DNA of 64,000 nt, taken from contig PDQK01000033.1 in the NCBI GenBank assembly GCA_002746685.1, positions 1 through 64,000 on the forward strand, written 5' to 3'. The stretch's first letter is position 1. Every line of letters starts with the position of its first letter. This DNA is from Desulfobulbus propionicus. GTDB taxonomy: Bacteria; Desulfobacterota; Desulfobulbia; Desulfobulbales; Desulfobulbaceae. The notes beneath the pieces were generated by a model. It saw only the letters and a program-made list of their open reading frames with translations. It was not told the origin of the DNA and did no database searches. Shown one piece after another: positions 10,281 to 17,290 of this stretch. A program made the translations under genes and the position numbers.

Positions 10281-10300
10281 TTTTCCTCAAATGGAGAAAA
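10281..10300. promoter_or_regulatory. Candidate repressor operator (imperfect palindrome)
   Basis: TTTTCCTCAAATGGAGAAAA in the divergent repressor/early-gene region; tandem TTTTTATATAA boxes follow. Confidence 0.4.
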
Positions 10301-10361
10301 TTAACGATATCTTTTTAATAAATTTTTTATATAACCCTTTTTATATAATTTTCGCAAATCT

Positions 10362-10595
10362 ATGAAACTAGCAATCGGTCAACTCGCCTTCGAACGCCAC
10401 ATTATAAAATGCAGCTCATGCAAGGTAGATTACGAATCAGTAGAACTACCAAAAAACGGTAAACTTCGTTCTTATCTTCAGTGCCCGATTTGCCTTAGTA
10501 AAATACCTGTTATCCTCCACCACAAAAAACCTCGCTACTCTCGCAGAGAGGGGCGGGGTTTTTTTGTGAGAAAAGCCGGATTAACTCCAGCTTAA
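10362..10595 (+). CDS. Small zinc-ribbon-like protein
   Basis: CSSC...CPIC pattern: MKLAIGQLAFERHIIKCSSCKVDYESVELPKNGKLRSYLQCPICLSKIP... Confidence 0.55.
   Translation: MKLAIGQLAFERHIIKCSSCKVDYESVELPKNGKLRSYLQCPICLSKIPVILHHKKPRYSRREGRGFFVRKAGLTPA
10521..10568 (+). terminator. Terminator-like long hairpin at the 3' end of ORF 10362-10595
   Basis: cacaaaaaacctcgc...gcggggtttttttgtg with inner ctctc-gca-gagag. Confidence 0.6.
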
Positions 10596-10621
10596 GAATA
10601 ACCTCAACCAAAGGTGACACA

Positions 10622-10933
10622 ATGTCTCTAAAACTCGGCCTCCGCCAAATGCGCATTAAAGGAAAAATTGTTGAAGTAGACGTTTCCGAACGTAACAACA
10701 AAAAAACTTACCACCATCAAATTGTTCTTCCTGCTTCTGACGAATATGGAAGCACCAATGGAATAGTCGTTTCTGCGGATCGTCTTCTCGGTCGTGAACA
10801 GGAAATAATCGAAGTTACGGTTGAATTCTCTGGATATATCCAACGTGTTCAATATCCGGATAAGCAAACTGGTGAAATGCGAGAATTTAAGCGACGTAAC
10901 TACTTTTTCACAGAAGTGAAACAAGCGGCTTAA
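10622..10933 (+). CDS. Putative inovirus ssDNA-binding protein (gV-like)
   Basis: 103 aa, MSLKLGLRQMRIKGKIVEVDVSERNNKKTYHHQIVLPASDEYG...; beta-rich, positioned as gV upstream of the coat genes. Family not confirmed. Confidence 0.5.
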   Translation: MSLKLGLRQMRIKGKIVEVDVSERNNKKTYHHQIVLPASDEYGSTNGIVVSADRLLGREQEIIEVTVEFSGYIQRVQYPDKQTGEMREFKRRNYFFTEVKQAA

Positions 10934-11100
10934 TGACCCCTGAACAGTTCGCAATACTGCTTACATATCTTGATTCTTTAGTCGAGATTGGCTTCTGGTT
11001 GGTTCTTCTCCTTACGATCAACTCCGGTCTCATAACTGCTAATATTGTGTCTTCTGCTTTCAGAGCCCAACCATCAAGAACCCATCATGGCGAGTTTTGA
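10933..11100 (+). CDS. Small membrane protein (55 aa), inovirus morphogenesis/minor coat candidate
   Basis: MTPEQFAILLTYLDSLVEIGFWLVLLLTINSGLITANIVSSAFRAQPSRTHHGEF; ATG overlaps the upstream TAA. Not in the supplied ORF track. Confidence 0.6.
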   Translation: MTPEQFAILLTYLDSLVEIGFWLVLLLTINSGLITANIVSSAFRAQPSRTHHGEF

Positions 11101-11209
11101 TTTCATATTGACTTATGGTTACGCACTCGGTGTTGGTCTTCTTGTAATGATCTCAGCTCTCGGCCTATCTTGGGCTATTGACTGGTTGAGATCGACCCTT
11201 TGGCTATAG
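11087..11209 (+). CDS. Small membrane protein (40 aa), minor coat candidate
   Basis: MASFDFILTYGYALGVGLLVMISALGLSWAIDWLRSTLWL; overlaps the preceding ORF. Not in the track. Confidence 0.55.
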   Translation: MASFDFILTYGYALGVGLLVMISALGLSWAIDWLRSTLWL

Positions 11210-11272
11210 GCGCTTATTGTCAAGGCTCAAGGCAATAAACGTAATCCACTAACCCTTGCGGAGAAAACTCTT

Positions 11273-11422
11273 ATGTTGACTCAAGCTCAATTTGATACCG
11301 CCGCCGCCGAAGTTACTACAATGATCGGCCTCGCAATTACAGGTGGTATGGGCATCTACGGCTCACTGAAAGGTGTGTTTGTAGGTCTCAGCATTTTTTC
11401 TCGCCTGATCTCAGGCCGTTAA
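11273..11422 (+). CDS. Major coat protein candidate (pVIII-like, 49 aa)
   Basis: MLTQAQFDTAAAEVTTMIGLAITGGMGIYGSLKGVFVGLSIFSRLISGR: acidic N-terminus, hydrophobic core, basic C-terminus. Confidence 0.7.
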   Translation: MLTQAQFDTAAAEVTTMIGLAITGGMGIYGSLKGVFVGLSIFSRLISGR

Positions 11423-11423
11423 A

Positions 11424-11579
11424 ATGCCCAGCTTCCCCGTCATAGATTTTTATCTCATGTCTACGGAAGCTTTGAAATGGCTAGCCATTGCTTCAAGTGC
11501 CATTTTCTCAATGGTTGTCGCCCTTCTTGGTGCAATGGCTGGTCTTAGAGCTTTCTCCAGATTTCTTACTACACGATGA
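11424..11579 (+). CDS. Second coat-like protein (51 aa)
   Basis: MPSFPVIDFYLMSTEALKWLAIASSAIFSMVVALLGAMAGLRAFSRFLTTR; 4-bp ATGA overlap with the zot-like gene. Confidence 0.6.
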   Translation: MPSFPVIDFYLMSTEALKWLAIASSAIFSMVVALLGAMAGLRAFSRFLTTR

Positions 11580-12415
11580 CTGTAATTGAAATGTACACCG
11601 GTGCCATGGGTAACGGAAAATCAGCCATAGTAAACGCCAAAGTTTTCAGATATCTGCGCCGTGGAGCTGTTGTTGGTCTTAATTATCCTCTTATCGACGA
11701 ATGGGCAATTACCTATGCAACCCGTATGCTTCCCCCTTCTGCCAGTGATCAGCGCATACTTGATTACGCCATCGATTTATATGAAAGAATGTTTCGCTTT
11801 GGTTCTATCCAATCATGCTACGAATTTGCCGAACTTGTACCCCAGCTTTCTACCGGCAAAATGGCAAAGGAAAGAGAACGTCAAGGCGTACAAGTTTTCG
11901 ATGAATGCGGCCTCTATTTTAACGCTCGTGATTACATGAAAGGCCGTAATATGCAGTTCATACAATATTTCCTTAATCTTCGTAAATTCAAAATATTTGC
12001 TTATTTCATGTCTCATTCTGATGAGGATATTGACAAGCAAATTAGAGCAAAGGTGGAACTCATTACAGAATGTCGTAATCTCGCAAACCGTCGCTTTGCT
12101 GGCTTCGATCTTTCTGTTTTCATCAAAAAACCTAAGTTCCGTACTATCTCCATTGTAAACGGTAAAGGCTCAGGACGTGGATATGCCGAACTTAAAGAAA
12201 CGCATACCTTAGATTTCGACACCTGCGACCTTTACGACACTTTTTTGCTTTTCAAAAACGAGGACATGGACGAGGAATTTGAGCTATCACATCAAGGTAC
12301 TCACCCACAAGAGTATTACAAAACTGCTCAGGAAAAACGAAGAGAGGAACTATCAAAAAAGGCTAAAGCCGCTGAACTCTACCCTAAATATTATGATCTA
12401 CTTCCTGCCGTGTAA
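11576..12415 (+). CDS. Zonular occludens toxin (Zot)/pI-like inovirus assembly ATPase
   Basis: Walker A GAMGNGKSA, Walker B-like VQVFDECGLYF, then QYFLNLRKFKIFAYFMSHSDEDIDKQIR. Confidence 0.85.
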   Translation: MTVIEMYTGAMGNGKSAIVNAKVFRYLRRGAVVGLNYPLIDEWAITYATRMLPPSASDQRILDYAIDLYERMFRFGSIQSCYEFAELVPQLSTGKMAKERERQGVQVFDECGLYFNARDYMKGRNMQFIQYFLNLRKFKIFAYFMSHSDEDIDKQIRAKVELITECRNLANRRFAGFDLSVFIKKPKFRTISIVNGKGSGRGYAELKETHTLDFDTCDLYDTFLLFKNEDMDEEFELSHQGTHPQEYYKTAQEKRREELSKKAKAAELYPKYYDLLPAV

Positions 12416-12416
12416 C

Positions 12417-12734
12417 ATGAAAAACCTACTAATATTTACACTTTCTTTAGTGTTTTTTTGCGTCCTCACTCTTTGGGCTGGAGGTGCCTACTCTAATACT
12501 GTTGCGTATCCTGAAGGTACAGTATCCATAGTTTATTATAACGCTGATACCCACACAAAAATATGTGCTCGTACTCCAGACGGGAAAATACACGTAATAC
12601 CCGGTAATGAGGATGTGATTATTTATTCCTCAATTACGGATACAAATATTGATTTCAACGTTCCTACTTACTCTATTTTCACTAATTACCCTCTATCCTC
12701 TATAATAAAGCCTTCTGTAATTTTTATTAAATAA
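12417..12734 (+). CDS. Membrane-anchored/exported 105-aa protein; possible detached C-terminal part of pI
   Basis: ATG at 12417, one base after the Zot stop: MKNLLIFTLSLVFFCVLTLWAGGAYSNTVAYPEG... Confidence 0.6.
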   Translation: MKNLLIFTLSLVFFCVLTLWAGGAYSNTVAYPEGTVSIVYYNADTHTKICARTPDGKIHVIPGNEDVIIYSSITDTNIDFNVPTYSIFTNYPLSSIIKPSVIFIK

Positions 12735-12736
12735 TT

Positions 12737-14170
12737 ATGATACATATATTATTTATAATTATTATTATTTTTCCATTTGTATCTTTTGCTGATACTGGAC
12801 CTTATAGTGGTTCTAATACTGGTGATGAAGTTTACCTTGATAATGATTGTTATGAATTGACTGAATTTATGGGTTCAAACACTCTATATAATCAAAATGT
12901 ACCTAGTTTTACTGAATATTGGGGACAAATCGGACCAATAGAGGGGGATTATTGGCTTAGGTTTCATCGAAAAACTCCACCCAATAAATTTGATTTTGAA
13001 AATTGGAAAAAAAAGCCTTGTAGCATCTCTTTGCCCGATCCAATTTTTCCAGCAAAATTAGGCTCTGGCTGTTTTGAATATCAAGGCAAATACTACTCAG
13101 ACGAAAATATTAATGAAGAACCTGTTGGTCAGTGTCAAGACGGATTACCCATAAGTTCTACTGTTGTTGACCCGTCTTTTTATACCTCACCTACTCATAT
13201 CGAAAATAGATCAGGTTACCTCTGTCGAACATCTCAAGTAATCCATACTGACTGTTCAGACAATTATAATTTTGTCTATCTTGATTGCTACGCCGGAGAA
13301 AATACCGTATGTAGTAACGATCTTGATATCGACGGTGATGGTTATAGTATCAACCAAGGCGATTGTGATGACGAGGATAATCAAATTCATCCAGGTGCAA
13401 CAGATATATGCGGTGATGGGGTAGATCAGGATTGTTCCGGCGGTGATTTGTCTTGTAACGATCAATCGGAAGTAGGCGAAAGTTGTTCTTTGCCACTTCA
13501 AGATCACTATGCAATTAGGGGTAGTACTTGTGTTTATCATTATAGTCGTTATCGTTCTTCTTATTCAGTAATGCAATCTGGAATGCCAAAAAATCCGACT
13601 ACAATTGTTGCTTTTATGACAGCTTATGGATATTCCGGTTCGTTTTGGGGATGCCGCACCAGTATTGATGGTGTTAGTGATAGTATTTATCAGGTTGGTG
13701 ATATTGTTGATATGTCATATTGCGATCCACCATCATCCTGCAACAATAATGGAACCTGCGATCCAGGCGAAACAACAGAAAATTGCCTAAGTGACTGTCC
13801 ACCCTCAAGTGATGATCCACTTACCTATCAAGCTTATCAATCAGTTTATGATAAAGATCAAGAGCTTGCCAATCACCTAAATACACAAAAACTAGAATCT
13901 TCTTTTGATGTTTTCAAACAAACAGCGATTTATCAAGTACCTGCATCACTTCCCATCATTCTTGATAAGTTCACTGGTGGTGGATGCCAAAATCCACCTT
14001 TATTTACAGCAGATGTATTTCCAGATCGTTTTTGCTCCGAAGATTTGACTATTGATTTTTCTAAACAACCTTTATCCTCTTTTAACAATTACGTTGTTCC
14101 TGTTATACGCTGGCTTTCTGGTATTCTTTTTTTAGTTTTAACAATTAATCGTATCAAGAGGCTTTTTTAA
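12737..14170 (+). CDS. Putative adsorption protein (pIII-like) with a MopE-type Ca/metal-binding motif
   Basis: Signal peptide MIHILFIIIIIFPFVSFADT; DIDGDGYSINQGDCDDEDNQIHPGATDICGDGVDQDCSGGD; CNNNGTCDPGETTENCLSDC; C-terminal TM WLSGILFLVLTINRIKRLF. Confidence 0.7.
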   Translation: MIHILFIIIIIFPFVSFADTGPYSGSNTGDEVYLDNDCYELTEFMGSNTLYNQNVPSFTEYWGQIGPIEGDYWLRFHRKTPPNKFDFENWKKKPCSISLPDPIFPAKLGSGCFEYQGKYYSDENINEEPVGQCQDGLPISSTVVDPSFYTSPTHIENRSGYLCRTSQVIHTDCSDNYNFVYLDCYAGENTVCSNDLDIDGDGYSINQGDCDDEDNQIHPGATDICGDGVDQDCSGGDLSCNDQSEVGESCSLPLQDHYAIRGSTCVYHYSRYRSSYSVMQSGMPKNPTTIVAFMTAYGYSGSFWGCRTSIDGVSDSIYQVGDIVDMSYCDPPSSCNNNGTCDPGETTENCLSDCPPSSDDPLTYQAYQSVYDKDQELANHLNTQKLESSFDVFKQTAIYQVPASLPIILDKFTGGGCQNPPLFTADVFPDRFCSEDLTIDFSKQPLSSFNNYVVPVIRWLSGILFLVLTINRIKRLF

Positions 14171-14589
14171 TGATTTTTGGTGCTCTTACAAAGTTGTGGT
14201 CGCAAATATGGGCTGTAATTGGCTCCACCCCGACTTGGGCTGAAGAACCCCTTGAAGCTTTACGACAATTTTTAATATGGTTCTATGATTTTGTAGCTGA
14301 TCTGTGGCAAACTTTTGCAAATGTCATAATGGACGTATTATTATGGCTTTTGCAATATCTTTTTGATTTTGCCGCCACGCTTCTAACTGTAATTTCTGCC
14401 TTTGCTCCCAATTTAGATATAATTTCCCAGATTTCCGATCCCCCTATACAAGCTCAACAAGCTATATGTTTGATGAACTGGATACTTCCGATGGACGTTA
14501 TAAGCTTTTGCCTATCGGTTTACCTCTTGGCTCTTGCCTGGTACTACTCGGGCGGCGCAGTTCTTAGATGGTTAAAAATAACAAGGTGA
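14170..14589 (+). CDS. Multi-TM minor coat protein (pVI-like)
   Basis: 139 aa with several hydrophobic helices, overlapping the pIII-like stop; the pIII-pVI order is typical of inoviruses. Confidence 0.6.
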   Translation: MIFGALTKLWSQIWAVIGSTPTWAEEPLEALRQFLIWFYDFVADLWQTFANVIMDVLLWLLQYLFDFAATLLTVISAFAPNLDIISQISDPPIQAQQAICLMNWILPMDVISFCLSVYLLALAWYYSGGAVLRWLKITR

Positions 14590-14593
14590 TAAA

Positions 14594-14734
14594 ATGCTAC
14601 AATCTATTGAAAATGTAACAGGTTTTACAGGTCTTCAACTTATTGGAATTTTTTTGATACCGTTCTTCGTGTTCGTTCTTTGTCCTCGTCTCGTTCCACT
14701 TTTTAAAATGGTATCCAGACGTTTCAGATCATAG
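14594..14734 (+). CDS. Small membrane protein (46 aa)
   Basis: MLQSIENVTGFTGLQLIGIFLIPFFVFVLCPRLVPLFKMVSRRFRS; not in the track. Confidence 0.5.
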   Translation: MLQSIENVTGFTGLQLIGIFLIPFFVFVLCPRLVPLFKMVSRRFRS

Positions 14735-14738
14735 GACG

Positions 14739-15002
14739 ATGTTTCTAGAAGCACTTATTTTTTATGTGGGGTGGATATGTTTACTCTTACTTTCTACGTT
14801 GATCCTCCGTGGGCTCTGGAATTGGTATTGGTTCATGTTTGCTCTTTCCTGTTTGGATAAGGACGAATTGAACTACCTATTCTACGAACTATCTATGGAC
14901 GAAATTGTACAAAAAAAACCGTTCATAGAACGAAAACATCTCTCGTATGAACGGTTTTGCTTTGTTAGAAGGTTACTTATATTTTTTCGTAAATCTCATT
15001 AA
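14739..15002 (+). CDS. Small membrane protein (87 aa)
   Basis: MFLEALIFYVGWICLLLLSTLILRGLWNWYWFMFALSCL... Confidence 0.5.
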   Translation: MFLEALIFYVGWICLLLLSTLILRGLWNWYWFMFALSCLDKDELNYLFYELSMDEIVQKKPFIERKHLSYERFCFVRRLLIFFRKSH

Positions 15003-15228
15003 CTATGTTTTCGTAAATTATATTATTTAATTTATCAGCGTGTTTTGTTTTATACTCTTCATGCTTCACAGCTATTGCAAACCACATATCTATGATTCCC
15101 TTAGCTTCGCACTTGTAAGCTAGTTTTTCTTCAAAAGTACTGGATAGTTTGTAAAAGTTCATAGATTCGATTACTTTATTTTCAGCTAAGTTTAATAGTT
15201 CAGTGTACGTCATGTTTTTTTCCTCCAT
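14977..15228 (-). CDS. Hypothetical protein, opposite strand within the prophage
   Basis: 83 aa soluble-looking ORF, convergent with the structural genes. Confidence 0.45.
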   Translation of the reverse strand: MEEKNMTYTELLNLAENKVIESMNFYKLSSTFEEKLAYKCEAKGIIDMWFAIAVKHEEYKTKHADKLNNIIYENIVNEIYEKI

Positions 15229-15702
15229 TTTAGGTTTTGAGTTTATAGAAATACATTTTAAAAAAATGTTTTTCTAAATCTCTCGCTTATTGGTTCAACC
15301 GTAATGGAGGACAGCTCAATAAAAAAATGCTCCTGCCAGCGCAAGCAATAAAAGGAAAGTTTACTCGTTTTTGAGTTTTCAAGAAAACTAATGAATTGAA
15401 AACCCAAGCTACAACAAAATTTTTTTATTGAACTGTTCCGTAATGAAGGTTTCCTTTGCATAGCAAACAAACTAATAAAAAAACATTTATCGTATACCTT
15501 AAATATGATCTATGAAATTCTAAGCTAGTCGAGATCCACTTTCATTTTTTGCGTTTTTTTGCCGTTTTGCCGTAGTCCGAAGCGTAGCGGAGTAATGCGG
15601 CAAACCGGACAAAAAAACAGCGAAAAAGGGAAGTTAGCTCGACTGCGATGTATCTATTTAAAAAATTTCTTTATTCTTTTTTTTTTTAAAACTTTTTTTC
15701 GT

Positions 15703-15760
15703 CACACTCGCCAAAGTCACCGGAAAAGGTTTTTTCACTCAACTTTAAAAAGGAGCGACC
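15703..15760 (+). repeat. Duplicated leader, copy A
   Basis: cacactcgccaaagtcaccggaaaaggttttttcactcaactttaaaaaggagcgacc, ending at the ATG. Confidence 0.9.
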
Positions 15761-15970
15761 ATGTTATTTTCTTTTGAGCAAACTTTAATAATCATCCTTT
15801 TTAATTTTTTATTTTTGTTCTTGTTTTGGTCTTTATCTCGTTTTCTTATTTATCAAATCCGTAAAGCTCGTGAACAATCTCATTTTTATTATGGATACAT
15901 AGGCTGTTATTGCCATTACTGCGGTTGCGAAACCTACTACACCAATGAACCTTGCAACTGTACGAGATAA
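15761..15970 (+). CDS. Small membrane protein with Cys-rich C-terminus
   Basis: MLFSFEQTLIIILFNFLFLFLFWSLSRFLIYQIRKAREQSHFYYGYIGCYCHYCGCETYYTNEPCNCTR; preceded by AAAAAGGAGCGACC. Confidence 0.6.
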   Translation: MLFSFEQTLIIILFNFLFLFLFWSLSRFLIYQIRKAREQSHFYYGYIGCYCHYCGCETYYTNEPCNCTR

Positions 15971-15989
15971 ATAAAAAACCCCTTCTCCG

Positions 15990-16045
15990 CACACTCGTCA
16001 AAGTCACCGGAAAAGGGGTTCACTCAACTCCAAAAAGGAGCGATT
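15990..16045 (+). repeat. Duplicated leader, copy B
   Basis: cacactcgtcaaagtcaccggaaaaggggttcactcaactccaaaaaggagcgatt, ending at the rep ATG. Confidence 0.9.
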
Positions 16046-17266
16046 ATGTCTAGTCTACACGTCACCTCCAAGTCTGCCAAGTCCAAAAAGTTACCCCATG
16101 GGGGGCAAACCCGGATAACATGCCCCCCTCAAATCGTAGCGGGCTTGGATAAACTGGAAGTTTCCTGTTATGCGAACAATGACGGGTGTAACGTCTGGCC
16201 TAAATTCGAATTCATTAAAAAGCAGATACAGGAAGGTTTTTCTATTTCAGCCGCCATAAATTTTAACGACCATCCAACATCAGAAGAGTTTTTCCGCTGG
16301 AACCTCCAGCGCACAGGAACAAAACTGTTTTCCTACATTCTGAGGTCTGGAGACCTCACGCTTTTACTTTCTCCTCGCTCTAAAAATGAAAAAATACCCA
16401 ACGTCAAAATTGAAATAGGTTCAATCTCTTGCCACCAAGATGCCTTTGGAATTTATCGTAAAATTTTAATGTGGCTCAAATGCTATGGCATAGAAGTTGA
16501 GGAAAACATAGTTTCTCGGGTCGATCTCTGCGTGGATACTATTGGCACTTCTATTGATGGCCTTGGAGCTTCTCTTCCCTACCGCTGGATTACTCGCGGA
16601 AGAACATTTATACCTTATTATTCCCTCACAGATAACTACGAAGTAGAAACCGTCCAGATCGGAAAAGGTGATATCATGTTGAGGGTTTATAATAAAATAA
16701 AAGAACTTAAAAAAAATCAGGTAAAACGTGATTTTTTCTTTGATTTATGGTGTTTCACCGAAGAACAGAAAAAGAATCCTCCGCCTGTTACCAGAACAGA
16801 ATTTCAGTTAAGACGTGCTGTTCTTAAAGAATTTAAAATACCCGTTGATTCCGTTGAACAACTTTCACAAAACCTTGATGCAATATGGAACTACTGCACT
16901 TGTGATTGGGCAAAACTATCTAACCGTTCTGTTCATTCTGACCGTAAAAACAATAACCAACACTTAGTTCCCCCCTCTAAATTCTGGCAACGTATTCAAC
17001 AAGCTATCTTTATTAAGCCTCTTCAATCTCTGGGACGAATCAAAAAAAATCTCCACAAAAATATTGAAGCCTTAAAGGATCAAGCCCGTGGCTGTCTCCT
17101 CAATGTTGCTGTTGCTTTCGGCCATGAACCAAAAGATTATTTTGGTATTATTGCCACAATGCAGGAAGTCGTAACCGATATTTTCGATGATTATATGATA
17201 AACAAAACTTCTGCTTTCGAGAAAAAATTTAAAATGCGGCGTAATGAAGTTTTTATAGGTTTCTGA
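16046..17266 (+). CDS. Phage replication initiation protein (Rep_trans/gII-like)
   Basis: 406 aa; VSRVDLCVDT motif, LRVYNKIKEL, TRTEFQLRRAVLKEF, typical of Rep_trans-type rolling-circle initiators. Confidence 0.78.
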   Translation: MSSLHVTSKSAKSKKLPHGGQTRITCPPQIVAGLDKLEVSCYANNDGCNVWPKFEFIKKQIQEGFSISAAINFNDHPTSEEFFRWNLQRTGTKLFSYILRSGDLTLLLSPRSKNEKIPNVKIEIGSISCHQDAFGIYRKILMWLKCYGIEVEENIVSRVDLCVDTIGTSIDGLGASLPYRWITRGRTFIPYYSLTDNYEVETVQIGKGDIMLRVYNKIKELKKNQVKRDFFFDLWCFTEEQKKNPPPVTRTEFQLRRAVLKEFKIPVDSVEQLSQNLDAIWNYCTCDWAKLSNRSVHSDRKNNNQHLVPPSKFWQRIQQAIFIKPLQSLGRIKKNLHKNIEALKDQARGCLLNVAVAFGHEPKDYFGIIATMQEVVTDIFDDYMINKTSAFEKKFKMRRNEVFIGF

Positions 17267-17290
17267 TTGCTTATTACTCAAGGGTGAACT

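Noticed and set aside
11576-12415. Calling the Zot-like protein a toxin
   Set aside because: In inoviruses the Zot family functions as the pI assembly ATPase; nothing here supports toxin activity.
15559-15777. 72-aa ORF in the prophage intergenic region
   Set aside because: Overlaps the hairpin-rich region and the leader repeat; homopolymer-driven composition; no clear RBS.
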